A stretch of DNA of 64,000 nucleotides, from the NCBI GenBank assembly GCA_021799435.1, contig JAJZAN010000002.1, forward strand, positions 1 through 64,000. Reading direction: 5' to 3'. Position numbers and translations under genes: made by a program. Source of the DNA: Bacillota bacterium (GTDB lineage: Bacteria; Bacillota; Sulfobacillia; Sulfobacillales; Sulfobacillaceae). A model generated the notes under the pieces. It made no database searches and had not been told where the DNA came from. It was given only the letters and a program-made list of their open reading frames with translations. Shown in pieces: positions 48,958-57,491 of the stretch (the stretch's first letter is position 1; the number at the start of each line of letters is the position of its first letter).

Positions 48958-49479
48958 CTAGTTGGGAAGCACTAGTACCTGATAAGGCTGAATTTGCAGC
49001 AAGGTCTGCACCGCTTGGGCGATTTCCGCCCGAATCCACGGTTTCTTGGCTGCTGCAGCTACCACCACAACGCCGCCGACCGAGGGGCCTATTTGGTCAA
49101 AGGGCACCACCATCTGGCCGTTGTTGGTCGAGACCACCACAGGCTGGGTGCCATTCCCCGCGCCTGAACTATCAACATATTGCGATTGAATGCTCCGGGT
49201 CAGAGTGACGGCCACCGACACCGAGGTCACCCCGGGGATCTGGCGCAGAATTTGCCCCACTTGGGCTGCAATCTGCCTCTCTTGCGTCTCCAACGGGCTG
49301 TGCCCCTGCGCAGCGGACGATGATGCGCCCTTGGAGCTGGGCGGCGACGGGCGCGCTATGCCAAAACCGCCGAATCCCAACAGCAGCACCCCCACGGACC
49401 CGATCACGACCAGACGGACAAATCCCCGTCGGTCCTGCTGCACAAATTTTTTCCACCACTCGCGATATCCTGACGGCAT
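48958..49479 (-). CDS. spoIIIAG: Stage III sporulation protein AG
   Basis: A 173-residue protein with one transmembrane segment (about 23-42) and a large intermembrane-space region. The ring-building motif region LRQIPGVTSVSVAVTLTRSI (about 89-108) and the closing QTLLQIQPYQVLVLPN match SpoIIIAG, which assembles a large ring in the feeding-tube/channel complex. The polar low-complexity spacer (about 48-65) and the loop with GAGNGTQPVV are typical insertions. It lies 9 bases after spoIIIAF and 22 bases before spoIIIAH. Confidence 0.92.
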   Translation of the reverse strand: MPSGYREWWKKFVQQDRRGFVRLVVIGSVGVLLLGFGGFGIARPSPPSSKGASSSAAQGHSPLETQERQIAAQVGQILRQIPGVTSVSVAVTLTRSIQSQYVDSSGAGNGTQPVVVSTNNGQMVVPFDQIGPSVGGVVVVAAAAKKPWIRAEIAQAVQTLLQIQPYQVLVLPN

Positions 49480-49488
49480 ACAATCCTC

Positions 49489-49956
49489 CTATCCGTTTGC
49501 AGTGCGCGTGCTTGACAGCATGAGTCGAATGGGGGGCGCCTGCCCCATGGTGACGTGCAGTGCGGCACGCACGTAGTGCAGCACCGTGTCTTCAGTCACC
49601 CCATTTCGTCCCCGCACCGCCGCATCCACCACATCATCGGCCCCCATGGTCAACCGACAAGCCGTGATTTTAGGCATGCTCAGCACGATGGCTTCGGCCT
49701 GATGCAGTTCCTCAGTTTGCACCACCGCCTGAAATCCGCTTGGGGTATTTGTCCAAGACAACGGCTGCAAGGTCATCTCGCGGTGCACTTGGTGCAGCCA
49801 TGTCCACAACGGGTTCACGATGACGGCCAAGATGACCAACCCCACCACCAAGCCTCCGTAGCGTTTGATGTCTCCTTTGGGAAGGACAAACTCGACCAAG
49901 TTGCCGAGCAAAGCCACCACAATCAACACTCGAATCCAGTCCCCGATCGACGCCAT
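49489..49956 (-). CDS. spoIIIAF: Stage III sporulation protein AF
   Basis: A 155-residue protein with two N-terminal helices (about 6-24 and 33-52: IRVLIVVALLGNLVEFVLP, then KRYGGLVVGLVILAVIVNPL) and a soluble C-terminal domain. This is the arrangement of SpoIIIAF, another ring-forming component of the SpoIIIA complex. The ATG at 49956 overlaps the spoIIIAE stop by one base (TGATG); an upstream frame extension of 30 codons inside spoIIIAE is rejected. Slightly short of Bacillus length (206). Confidence 0.9.
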   Translation of the reverse strand: MASIGDWIRVLIVVALLGNLVEFVLPKGDIKRYGGLVVGLVILAVIVNPLWTWLHQVHREMTLQPLSWTNTPSGFQAVVQTEELHQAEAIVLSMPKITACRLTMGADDVVDAAVRGRNGVTEDTVLHYVRAALHVTMGQAPPIRLMLSSTRTANG

Positions 49957-51119
49957 CACAGTTGCACTCCATTTGTGGTGCCAACCACTACGGTCACGAC
50001 CAGAAAGAACATCAACGCCACCGCACCGGCCACTGCCATTAACCACCCCAGCGCGGTAGCCATCAGATTGAGCGCTTCCCCCACACCAGCGACACCCAAG
50101 GGTTCCGACGCGGCCGCCCCAATCCGATAAAGCACCATCATGGCGAACAGTTTGGCCAACGGGAAGGCGACCAGAATGATGATCCCCACGGCTCCAAACA
50201 CCGACACGGCGTTTTTCAGCAACAAGGACGAGCCCAAGACGGCTTCCATGGCGTCTGAAAACATCTTCCCGATCACCGGTACAAAGGTGTTGGCAAGAAA
50301 CTTCCCGGTCCGAAGCGTCACGCCGTCAGCCACCGATCCGGCTGCCCCCTCTACGGCCATGACCCCCAAAAACAGCGTCATGAGTCCGCCCAAGAGCGTC
50401 AGTCCAACTTGGCGAAGCAAACCGCCCAACGTTTTTAGAGAGAACTTGGGGAGCCACAAGGACACCAGTTCCACCAAGGTCGCCATCAGCACCAACGGGA
50501 GAACCCACCGCTTCGTTAATACCGCCACCAGATTGGTTACCAACAGCATCAAGGGGTGAAAGATACCGGCCGATGCCACGGCGCCGCTCCCGGCGATCAG
50601 CACCATCAAGAGAGGAATCAGGGATTCCATGAAATGCACCAGATTGGTGACCAGCCCTTGGACCATTCCCACCGCGACCGCAAAGGAGTGCAGTGCCACG
50701 AGAATCAAGGCCGACACCACCACCATTTGCGAAATCGACACCAACCCGCTCTTGTCCGCGTCCTGTACCGTCTCGGTGAGGCGCGACAGCAAGGCAGCCA
50801 AGACGGTCAGCAGGAAGATGATGCCGAGAACCCGCCCTTCCACCGTCAAATCGCCCAATATGGCTGACGCAAGCTTCCTCAGCAGCTGCCCAGGATCGAA
50901 GGGAACCTGTTTGTTCAACACACTGTGGACAATTTGTCCGACGGTGGGCAACGGTGGCCCACCCGAGCGACTAATCATCTGGTTGAGGCTGGATTCCAAT
51001 CCTGACGTGTTGAGCGACTGAATTTGCTTCTCTACCAAATGGGGGACGCTGGCCGCGTGGGCGATCCCCGGCACCGCGATGAAGCCCAGCACGACGAGCA
51101 TTATGAGCACCCGCTTCAT
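49956..51119 (-). CDS. spoIIIAE: Stage III sporulation protein AE
   Basis: A 387-residue membrane protein with a cleavable signal peptide (about 1-22) and some eight transmembrane segments. Family segments include LLTVLAALLSRLTETVQDAD, GLVSISQMVVVSALILVALH, and KLFAMMVLYRIGAAASEPLG near the C-terminus. SpoIIIAE is the transporter-like core of the SpoIIIA complex in the mother-cell membrane surrounding the forespore. Start ATG with GGATGAAG context; the gap to spoIIIAD upstream is 34 bases. Length and topology match the family (about 395-400). Confidence 0.95.
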   Translation of the reverse strand: MKRVLIMLVVLGFIAVPGIAHAASVPHLVEKQIQSLNTSGLESSLNQMISRSGGPPLPTVGQIVHSVLNKQVPFDPGQLLRKLASAILGDLTVEGRVLGIIFLLTVLAALLSRLTETVQDADKSGLVSISQMVVVSALILVALHSFAVAVGMVQGLVTNLVHFMESLIPLLMVLIAGSGAVASAGIFHPLMLLVTNLVAVLTKRWVLPLVLMATLVELVSLWLPKFSLKTLGGLLRQVGLTLLGGLMTLFLGVMAVEGAAGSVADGVTLRTGKFLANTFVPVIGKMFSDAMEAVLGSSLLLKNAVSVFGAVGIIILVAFPLAKLFAMMVLYRIGAAASEPLGVAGVGEALNLMATALGWLMAVAGAVALMFFLVVTVVVGTTNGVQL

Positions 51120-51153
51120 CCGGCCACGCCCCCTCTTTCTCGTTCTCTGTCTC

Positions 51154-51546
51154 TCACGATGGAATCAATCTCAGCACGGTCTCCGTGATGGCTGCGATAA
51201 GCGGAATGGCGAGCACCAAGATGACAATCTTTCCCGCCAGTTCCACCCGCATTCCGGTCCCTGCTTCCCCGGAATCTTGGGCTAGCTGTGCCACAAACAC
51301 GGTGATGTAGGAGATCCCCACCACCTTCAGAAGCAGAGCCAGATACTGCGCGGGAATATGGGCCAACTCCGAGATATGAACGAAAGCGGACATCACCCGC
51401 GCGATATCGGGGATCAAAAGCAACAGAATGGCTGCACCGATGGCGAGCCTCAGTACCACACCGATATCCTTGCGTTCTTCACGCACTACGATTAAGAGCA
51501 CGGTGGCCATTAACCCCAGGCCCACTATCCGCATCAGTTCCAGCAA
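51154..51546 (-). CDS. spoIIIAD: Stage III sporulation protein AD
   Basis: A 130-residue protein with four hydrophobic helices. The segments RIVGLGLMATVLLIVVREER and LKVVGISYITVFVAQLAQDSGE are characteristic of SpoIIIAD, a homologue of SpoIIIAC in the inner core of the SpoIIIA complex. It follows spoIIIAC after 12 bases with GGAGG-type spacing and lies ahead of spoIIIAE. Family length of about 130 is matched exactly. Confidence 0.95.
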   Translation of the reverse strand: MLELMRIVGLGLMATVLLIVVREERKDIGVVLRLAIGAAILLLLIPDIARVMSAFVHISELAHIPAQYLALLLKVVGISYITVFVAQLAQDSGEAGTGMRVELAGKIVILVLAIPLIAAITETVLRLIPS

Positions 51547-51558
51547 CGGCAGACCTCC

Positions 51559-51756
51559 TTAGAGGTTGAACATGGTGCGTACCGACTGGAACAGCTGCGC
51601 CACCTCCTGCAGCACCATCAAGAATCCAATGGCAATGCCGGCCAACGCGACCAACTGACCCCATTCCTTGCGATCGAGACGCTCGAGAACGCTGTATGCC
51701 ACTGTGACCAAAATTCCGATCCCGGCCAGCTTGAATATCAAGTCCACGCTTGCCAT
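51559..51756 (-). CDS. spoIIIAC: Stage III sporulation protein AC
   Basis: A 65-residue protein with two helices (about 4-25 and 35-57). The segments LIFKLAGIGILVTVAYSVLE and WGQLVALAGIAIGFLMVLQE match SpoIIIAC. The ATG at 51756 is chosen over a GTG at 51774 because it gives the normal family length and follows GGTGAGGG. Small membrane component of the SpoIIIA complex. Fourteen bases separate it from spoIIIAB. Confidence 0.94.
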   Translation of the reverse strand: MASVDLIFKLAGIGILVTVAYSVLERLDRKEWGQLVALAGIAIGFLMVLQEVAQLFQSVRTMFNL

Positions 51757-51770
51757 GCCCTCACCCCTTG

Positions 51771-52280
51771 TCACAGCATCAAAATGACCACCATCATACC
51801 GATCGCGCCAACCATCGCCGGGAGCATGCGGCCATCTCTGCTCCGAGCCCGTCGTGCGTCGTCTAGAAGCCGATCGACTTCGCGAACTGCGGCCTCCAGA
51901 TGGTTATGCTGATGATCCGCATCCGACGTTCCCAAGACCCGTCCCAGCTCGCTTAGCACGGGCCGGTCTTCCCCCCAAAGACCCGGGAGACTTAACAGCA
52001 TGTGGTCCCACGCCCCGCGCAGCTCGGTGTCGCGGTCCCGGAGCCGCTCTCCAAGCCTGCCCATCGCGGGTTCGAGATAAGTCAGGCCGCGGCCGGCCTC
52101 CGTTACGGCCCCCGCCAAGGCCATGCGCTTCCATTCAATTAGCGGCATCAGTTGGCGCAAGAATCTCTGCCACTCCTCCAGCGTCCGCACCCGCACCTCA
52201 TAGGGGCGTGCCGCCCTTCGTGCCAAGTCCCATGTCGCCCCAAGGATTGCGGCCCCACCCATCACTCGAAGCACCATCAT
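51771..52280 (-). CDS. spoIIIAB: Stage III sporulation protein AB
   Basis: A 169-residue protein with one N-terminal hydrophobic segment (MVLRVMGGAAILGATWDLA), a central helical domain with RTLEEWQRFLRQLMPLIEWK and a C-terminal membrane helix (MLPAMVGAIGMMVVILML). The layout resembles type II secretion F/SpoIIIAB proteins and places it at the membrane with the ATPase SpoIIIAA. The ATG at 52280 overlaps the spoIIIAA stop (ATGATG), so translation is coupled; an ATG at 52277 is equally possible. Confidence 0.92.
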   Translation of the reverse strand: MMVLRVMGGAAILGATWDLARRAARPYEVRVRTLEEWQRFLRQLMPLIEWKRMALAGAVTEAGRGLTYLEPAMGRLGERLRDRDTELRGAWDHMLLSLPGLWGEDRPVLSELGRVLGTSDADHQHNHLEAAVREVDRLLDDARRARSRDGRMLPAMVGAIGMMVVILML

Positions 52281-53176
52281 GTGACATCCCAGCTCGTCCA
52301 CAACTCGCGGAGCGTTCCGGGAACGGGTCGAGCAGAGAGCACCACCGCAGCTCTAAAGCCATCCCGGGCCAACAGAGGTTGGTAGGCGGGACGCGCTTTG
52401 AGTTCGTCCAGTGACCGGGCATGGACTGTAGCGAGAACGTCCACGCCAGAATGGCGGGCCTGCCAAACCGCCTCCAAGTCCCTGCCTTCACCAAGTTCGT
52501 CAACGGCGATAACGTCCGGACCCAAGGTTCTAATCGCCGCCTCAATCCCTTCCGCTTTCGGCCATCCATCGAGAACGTCGGTATGGGCACCCAAGTCATG
52601 GCCGAAGACGCCGGCCCCCCCGAAACCGGCGACCTCCGACCGTTCGTCAATCACCACTACGCGGCGCCCCCGGTCGCTCAGGATGCGTACCACATCCCGC
52701 AGAAGCGTGGTTTTGCCGGCTCTTGGCGGTGACACCAAAAGCCACGAGCCATCTTCGACCGACCGGTCGGCCAGCAAGTGCACAAGATGTTCTCCCGGCC
52801 CTTTCACCGCTCGGCCGATCCGCATGTTGAGGCCCGTGATCTGGCGCACCGTCACCACGCGGCGGCCGTCTACCACCGCTCTTGCGGCAATGCCCACTCG
52901 GTGTCCCCCAGGAAGGGTGATGTAGCCTTGCCGCAATTCATCCACCCGAGCGTACAGCGAATGCTCCACCAACACCTCGATCACGCGCTCTATCTCGGCT
53001 GGACTAACCGACCCCGGTGCATCGGGATGCGACAAGGGCATTTGCCAACCCGTCCCATAGAGAAAAACGGGGCGCCCAATGCGAAAACGGATTTCCTCCA
53101 GGGTGGCGGAGCGGTCACGCGGCAAGTCCATCAGCGCTTGCCGCCACGGATTAGGTAGGTATTGCCACGGACCCAT
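52277..53176 (-). CDS. spoIIIAA: Stage III sporulation protein AA, ATPase
   Basis: A 299-residue P-loop ATPase, first gene of spoIIIAA-AH. Walker A is in LLVSPPRAGKTTLLRDVVRI (about 142-161), Walker B in DVIAVDELGEGRDLEAV. The N-terminal part (LEEIRFRIGRPVFLY and GGHRVGIAARAVVDGRRV) is family specific. It resembles type II/IV secretion ATPases and would power assembly or function of the mother-cell to forespore channel. ATG with GGAGG ribosome-binding site. Divergent from the repeat protein at 53421; a possible sigmaE promoter lies about 45-70 bases upstream. Confidence 0.95.
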   Translation of the reverse strand: MGPWQYLPNPWRQALMDLPRDRSATLEEIRFRIGRPVFLYGTGWQMPLSHPDAPGSVSPAEIERVIEVLVEHSLYARVDELRQGYITLPGGHRVGIAARAVVDGRRVVTVRQITGLNMRIGRAVKGPGEHLVHLLADRSVEDGSWLLVSPPRAGKTTLLRDVVRILSDRGRRVVVIDERSEVAGFGGAGVFGHDLGAHTDVLDGWPKAEGIEAAIRTLGPDVIAVDELGEGRDLEAVWQARHSGVDVLATVHARSLDELKARPAYQPLLARDGFRAAVVLSARPVPGTLRELWTSWDVT

Positions 53177-53218
53177 CTCGCACCTCCTGAACCCCGGGAC
53201 CTCGTCCCAGTTGTTCCA

Positions 53219-53248
53219 TATCTATGGGACAGGTCACCAAGTTATTCC
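53219..53248 (-). promoter_or_regulatory. Candidate sigmaE promoter of the spoIIIA operon
   Basis: On the minus strand, GGAATAAC (53248-53241) and CATAGATA (53226-53219), 14 bases apart, approximate the -35 and -10 elements of mother-cell sigmaE. The match is imperfect, but the position fits, since spoIIIA is sigmaE-dependent in Bacillus. Confidence 0.35.
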
Positions 53249-53420
53249 AGCCCCACCAGCCTCTAGGGAGCAGCGGCCGGCTTCGTCGACGCGCTCCCTC
53301 TGCATCCGCGGCCGGACTTCAGAAGAATCTCAGGTGGGCCATAACACTTTGGAAACATACTTTGGGCTAACTAAGAACGGGTTGGATCATGCCCAAGCCA
53401 TAAAGGGAGTGTGAGGAGCA

Positions 53421-54497
53421 ATGACAAAGCCTGTGCTTTTGGTGGCAGCAGGCGTGTTGGCGGTGGGTGGCGCGGCAGGTCTATGGAACAGCCAACGCCA
53501 TGCGTCGGCTACGGCGCCTGTCACGGCTGGCGCCAAAGTGAGTGCAAGCGTACCAATCCGCCGACATGAAGGGTGGGGTTCGCGCCTAAGGCTCCACGCC
53601 ATGGCCGATGTGGCGCAAGCATTGGGAATTTCGACTGCGACCCTGAAAACAGATCTGCAGTCCGGAGACAGCATTGCGACCATCGCTGCCAAGAACCATG
53701 TCGCGGTCACAACGGTCGAAACCGCCCTCTTGGCCGATGCCAAATCCGCCATCCAATCGGCGGTCTCAGCGGGAAAAATGACCGCCGCTCAAGCCTCGAC
53801 CGTAGAGGCTGGCTTGGGTTCGCGCATTGACGCTTGGGTGACGGCTTCACCCCGCTCAGGCCCGCTTCATTTCGGCATGGGACCGCGAATGGGCATGCAG
53901 AGAGCTCTCCTGAGCGACACTGCCACTGCCTTAAATATGACGAAAACCGCTCTCCGTAAGGACTTGCAGTCGGGTCAGAGCCCGGCCGCCATAGCTACAG
54001 CTCACGGTTCTTCGGCCGCGGCGCTCATCTCCGCCTTGGAGTCCGACGCCACGGCGGCCCTGCAGAAACAAGTCGCCGCCGGCACCCTCACGTCGACGCA
54101 GGAGACCGCGCTCCAGACGATGCTGCCTCAACAGATAACGGCCTGGGTAAACGCTACTCCCGGGCATTGGAAGTCCGGCGGTCCCAAAGGATTCATGCCC
54201 ATCGCGATGGGCAGTCTCATTCAGGACGCCGCCGCAGCGCTTAACATGTCGCCCTCCACGTTGGAAAGCGACCTCCGCGCCGGCCAGACTCTGGCCGGGA
54301 TCGCGGGGCCAACGCGCGTGGCCTCCCTAGAGTCGACCCTGGTCAAGGACGCGACCGCCGACATCCAAAGTGCCGAGCAGGCAGGGCGTCTAACCGCGCC
54401 GATGGCGTCCCAAATCGAATCCCATCTCACCCAGATGGTGGATCATATGGTCACCATGGCTGGGCATCCCGCTCCGTGGGCACCGCCGACGCCCTAG
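53421..54497 (+). CDS. Secreted protein with three helical repeats, unknown function
   Basis: A 358-residue exported protein. A signal peptide (about 1-22: VLLVAAGVLAVGGAAGLW) precedes three similar repeats of about 80 residues at 62-140, 164-243 and 267-344. Each has a first helix plus L-x-M/I-S/T-x2-x-L-x2-D-L (QALGISTATLKTDLQSG, TALNMTKTALRKDLQSG, AALNMSPSTLESDLRAG), a central L-x-D-A-x2 helix and an end helix. Glycine/proline/methionine linkers join them. No enzyme motif or cysteine is seen. The gene is divergent from spoIIIAA and followed by a terminator. Not recognised; it may be a wall- or spore-associated structural or binding protein. Confidence 0.8.
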   Translation: MTKPVLLVAAGVLAVGGAAGLWNSQRHASATAPVTAGAKVSASVPIRRHEGWGSRLRLHAMADVAQALGISTATLKTDLQSGDSIATIAAKNHVAVTTVETALLADAKSAIQSAVSAGKMTAAQASTVEAGLGSRIDAWVTASPRSGPLHFGMGPRMGMQRALLSDTATALNMTKTALRKDLQSGQSPAAIATAHGSSAAALISALESDATAALQKQVAAGTLTSTQETALQTMLPQQITAWVNATPGHWKSGGPKGFMPIAMGSLIQDAAAALNMSPSTLESDLRAGQTLAGIAGPTRVASLESTLVKDATADIQSAEQAGRLTAPMASQIESHLTQMVDHMVTMAGHPAPWAPPTP

Positions 54498-54530
54498 CTC
54501 TCCTCGGCCCACGACGGCACAGAACAAAGG

Positions 54531-54568
54531 AAAAGAGGCTGTCCCCTCAATCAGGGACAGCCTCCCTT
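54531..54568. terminator. Bidirectional terminator
   Basis: A perfect 11-base stem (54535-54545 with 54554-54564, loop 8) with AAAA on the left and a weak T-run on the right. It serves the repeat protein gene and, on the minus strand, the CD1247-like gene that ends at 54575. Confidence 0.8.
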
Positions 54569-54574
54569 GTAACG

Positions 54575-55054
54575 CTAGTCGAACAGCTCTAAGTCGTCGT
54601 CATCCGCCTCCCAGTCACCATCCTCATCGTCGACGACCAGACAGTCCTCGTCCGAATCGAATACGACGTTGCCGCAATGGGGACAGGTTAGCTGGATGCC
54701 ATCCTCGCTAAAGAGCGATTCGTTGTAGGAGGACTCAAGTTCGCATACTGGGCACTCCAGTTCGATGTAGGAGACCTCGTCATCCTCGTCGTCCGCATCG
54801 AACAGGCCGTCGGTTTCATCATCGTCGTCGCCAAGATATACGTCCTCTTCCAAGGACATTAAGTCGGAGTCAATTTCCTCCACGTATTCCTCTAATTCCT
54901 CTTGATTCTGGCTGACCTCTTCGATGTCCAAGCTCAACTCGCGAAGAACGTCCACCATGTCGGCCAGCAATCGACCTTCGCGCCCTCTCTCGCGAAGATC
55001 AATGCGCTCCGCGAGATCGGATAACTGGGAAACGCGACGCCGCAGTTCTGCCAC
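54575..55054 (-). CDS. CD1247-like acidic coiled-coil/zinc-ribbon protein
   Basis: A 159-residue protein very rich in aspartate and glutamate. An N-terminal coiled coil (about 1-65: AELRRRVSQLSDLAERIDLR) is followed by an acidic spacer and a four-cysteine zinc ribbon (about 100-130: ECPVCELE and LTCPHCGNVVF). The family is found between efp and spoIIIAA in many Clostridia-like genomes, exactly this position; function unknown, perhaps linked to translation or sporulation. The start is GTG after AAGGAGGTGG. The terminator at 54531-54568 follows. Confidence 0.85.
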   Translation of the reverse strand: MAELRRRVSQLSDLAERIDLRERGREGRLLADMVDVLRELSLDIEEVSQNQEELEEYVEEIDSDLMSLEEDVYLGDDDDETDGLFDADDEDDEVSYIELECPVCELESSYNESLFSEDGIQLTCPHCGNVVFDSDEDCLVVDDEDGDWEADDDDLELFD

Positions 55055-55143
55055 AAGACCACCTCCTTAGCCGTTACACCCATAAACTAACCAATGCGGT
55101 GTCTTTCATGCACTGAAGGCGATGGCTCGGCAACATTCGGCAA

Positions 55144-55171
55144 CAAAAAAAGGCGCCCGCTTCGGGCGCCC
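55144..55171 (-). terminator. Terminator after efp
   Basis: GGCGCCCG-AAG-CGGGCGCC on the minus strand followed by a run of seven T. It ends the aro-gcv-efp transcription run. Confidence 0.87.
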
Positions 55172-55182
55172 CACAGGTATCG

Positions 55183-55740
55183 TCAGGCTCGACCGACATA
55201 TTGGCCGGTCCTCGTGTCCACTGTAATGACAGTCCCTTCCTCAATGAACAGGGGCACCTTGATGACAGCACCCGTCTCCAGCTTGGCAGGCTTGCTGCCG
55301 CCAGTTGCGGTATCGCCCTTGAAGCCGGGGTCGGTTTCGACAATTTTCAGATCCACACTATTCGGCAACTCCACCCCAATGCTGGTGCCTTTGAACAGGA
55401 CCACATGGCAGAGCATGTTCTCCTTTAAGAACCGAACACCTTCGCCGATATCCGCACTCGACAAGGTGATTTGCTCAAAAGTTTCCGTGTCCATGAAAGT
55501 GTACTCGTCACCGGTGTTGTACAAAAACTGCATTTCGCGCTTTTCCACCCGGGCCGACGGAACGCGCTCACCCGCGTTGAAGGTCCGCTCCACAACGCCG
55601 CCTGTCTGCAGATTCTTCAATTTGGTGCGAACAAAGGCTGATCCTTTGCCAGGTTTCACATGCTGGAACTCGATGACTTGGAACACCACCCCATCAAGCT
55701 CTAAGGTCACGCCGTTGCGAAAATCGTTGCTCGAAATCAT
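55183..55740 (-). CDS. efp: Translation elongation factor P
   Basis: A 185-residue three-domain protein. The KOW-like N-terminal domain ([20 protein letters not shown] and [17 protein letters not shown], with the modification-loop lysine in KPGKGS), the OB domain and the C-terminal [16 protein letters not shown]-like and [21 protein letters not shown] segments are complete. EF-P relieves ribosome stalling at proline runs. The ATG at 55740 gives the standard start. It follows aroQ after 90 bases. The loop lysine here could be unmodified or modified; no epm genes are in view. Confidence 0.96.
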   Translation of the reverse strand: MISSNDFRNGVTLELDGVVFQVIEFQHVKPGKGSAFVRTKLKNLQTGGVVERTFNAGERVPSARVEKREMQFLYNTGDEYTFMDTETFEQITLSSADIGEGVRFLKENMLCHVVLFKGTSIGVELPNSVDLKIVETDPGFKGDTATGGSKPAKLETGAVIKVPLFIEEGTVITVDTRTGQYVGRA

Positions 55741-55830
55741 GGAAACGCTCCCCACTTTGAAATTCGGTTCAATACCGCTAAAAGCTCGAACACTTTTTTC
55801 ACCATATCATATTTGCCCAACCGAAGCACG

Positions 55831-56253
55831 TCAGGTCGCCAGCAAGAACTGGACGGCCAGTGCGTACCCTTCCAACCCAAGACCGGAAATCTGGCCGGCC
55901 GTTACCGCGGCCAGCAACGAATGGGCGCGGAACGGCTCGCGGCGGTAAACATTGCTAATGTGCACTTCTACGACCCGAAGGCCCAGCCCCTCCACGGCGT
56001 CGCGCAGGGCATAAGATTGATGGGTCAGTGCGCCAGCATTCAACACCACATCGCGTATCCCTTGATCGTGCCAGCTCTCCAGACAGTCAATCAAAGCTCC
56101 CTCGTGGTTCGACTGAAAGAATTCCAGCGCCGTCTCGGGAAACTTGGCCCGAAGCTGACTTTCCAAATCCGCCAGGGTTCGGCTGCCGTATATCTCGGGC
56201 GTTCTTTGACCCAGACGCCCTAGGTTGGGACCATTCATAATGCCAATGGTCAT
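55831..56253 (-). CDS. aroQ: 3-dehydroquinate dehydratase, type II
   Basis: A 140-residue type II dehydroquinase. Visible motifs are [20 protein letters not shown] (about 3-22, with the catalytic arginine and tyrosine), [34 protein letters not shown], and [14 protein letters not shown] with the catalytic histidine. It makes 3-dehydroshikimate in the shikimate pathway and works as a dodecamer. ATG start; overlaps the glyA stop by 4 bases, so it is translated with the glycine-pathway genes although its own pathway partners lie upstream of them. Confidence 0.95.
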   Translation of the reverse strand: MTIGIMNGPNLGRLGQRTPEIYGSRTLADLESQLRAKFPETALEFFQSNHEGALIDCLESWHDQGIRDVVLNAGALTHQSYALRDAVEGLGLRVVEVHISNVYRREPFRAHSLLAAVTAGQISGLGLEGYALAVQFLLAT

Positions 56254-57491
56254 CGGCTCAGCCCGGGCAGCGGATGGGCATCCGCCAGCGCTTTGACGCG
56301 CGCGGCCAGCGGGCTCAAATCTCCGCCATGCGGCGCTTGGATGGCACGGGCGATGATATCCGCCAACTCCTCCATATCCGCCCCCCGGAGGCCCCGCGTG
56401 GTCACCTGCGGAGTCCCCAAACGCACCCCGGAGGTCACGGTCGGTTTTTCCAGATCGAAGGGAATGGTGTTCTTGTTGACGGTAATGCCGACCTCAGCCA
56501 GCCGGGCCTGGGCCTCTTTCCCGGTAATGCCGCTGGCCTTGACATCGACCAGCATGAGGTGATTGTCCGTGCCGCCTGATACGAGCCGCAACCCGCGACT
56601 CGAGAGACCCGTCGCCAATCGCGCCGCATTGGCGAGCACTTGCTGCTGATAGTCCCGAAAGCTGGGCTGGAGGGCTTCATGGAACGCGACAGCCTTTCCC
56701 GCGATCACATGCATGAGAGGGCCGCCTTGCAATCCTGGAAAAACCGTCTTGTCGATAGCCTTGGCCCACTCGTGAGTGGTAATAATCACGCCTCCACGTG
56801 GTCCCCGAAGCGTCTTATGGGTTGTCGACGTCACGAAATGGCTCCATGGCACCGGGTTGGGATGCAGCGCGGCAGCCACCAGTCCCGCGACATGCGCCAT
56901 ATCTACCATTAAGAGCGCACCTACTTCGTCCGCGATGGCACGGAAGGCCGCGAAATCCCATGTCCTGGGATACGCCGAAGCTCCCGCCACGATAAGTTGG
57001 GGGCGAACGGCGCGCGCCTTATCACGCACCTGATCCATGTCCAGACGTTCCGTTTCGCGGTCCACTTGATAGTGCTCGGCGTGATACAGTTGGCCAGAAA
57101 TGCTCACCGGGCTTCCATGCGTCAAATGGCCGCCATGGCTTAGCTCCAGTCCCAAGATGGTGTCGCCGGGCTTCAAAGCCGTGAGATACACAGCCAAATT
57201 GGCCGGCGCACCGGCATGCGGCTGAACGTTGGCGTGATCGCCGCCGAACAGCTCCAATAGCCGCGCGCGGGCCAAATCCTCTACTGTGTCGACGTTTTCA
57301 CAACCGCCGTAGTAGCGGCGGCCCGGATAACCTTCGGCGTACTTGTCGGTCATCACGGAACCTACCGCCTCTCGTACAGCGGGCGAGGTCCAGTTTTCGG
57401 ATGCGATGAGCTCAAGATGGCTTTGCTGCCGGAACTCTTCAGCCCGGATGGCCTGGAACACGGCCGGGTCGGTCGATGCCAAATCAGCCAT
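56250..57491 (-). CDS. glyA: Serine hydroxymethyltransferase
   Basis: A 413-residue PLP enzyme interconverting serine and glycine with tetrahydrofolate. The family markers are [56 protein letters not shown], and the PLP lysine in [17 protein letters not shown]. The C-terminal [20 protein letters not shown] also fits. It overlaps gcvPB by 8 bases, so it is in one transcript with the glycine cleavage system: gcv makes methylene-THF from glycine, and GlyA uses it on a second glycine. Complete. Confidence 0.97.
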   Translation of the reverse strand: MADLASTDPAVFQAIRAEEFRQQSHLELIASENWTSPAVREAVGSVMTDKYAEGYPGRRYYGGCENVDTVEDLARARLLELFGGDHANVQPHAGAPANLAVYLTALKPGDTILGLELSHGGHLTHGSPVSISGQLYHAEHYQVDRETERLDMDQVRDKARAVRPQLIVAGASAYPRTWDFAAFRAIADEVGALLMVDMAHVAGLVAAALHPNPVPWSHFVTSTTHKTLRGPRGGVIITTHEWAKAIDKTVFPGLQGGPLMHVIAGKAVAFHEALQPSFRDYQQQVLANAARLATGLSSRGLRLVSGGTDNHLMLVDVKASGITGKEAQARLAEVGITVNKNTIPFDLEKPTVTSGVRLGTPQVTTRGLRGADMEELADIIARAIQAPHGGDLSPLAARVKALADAHPLPGLSR

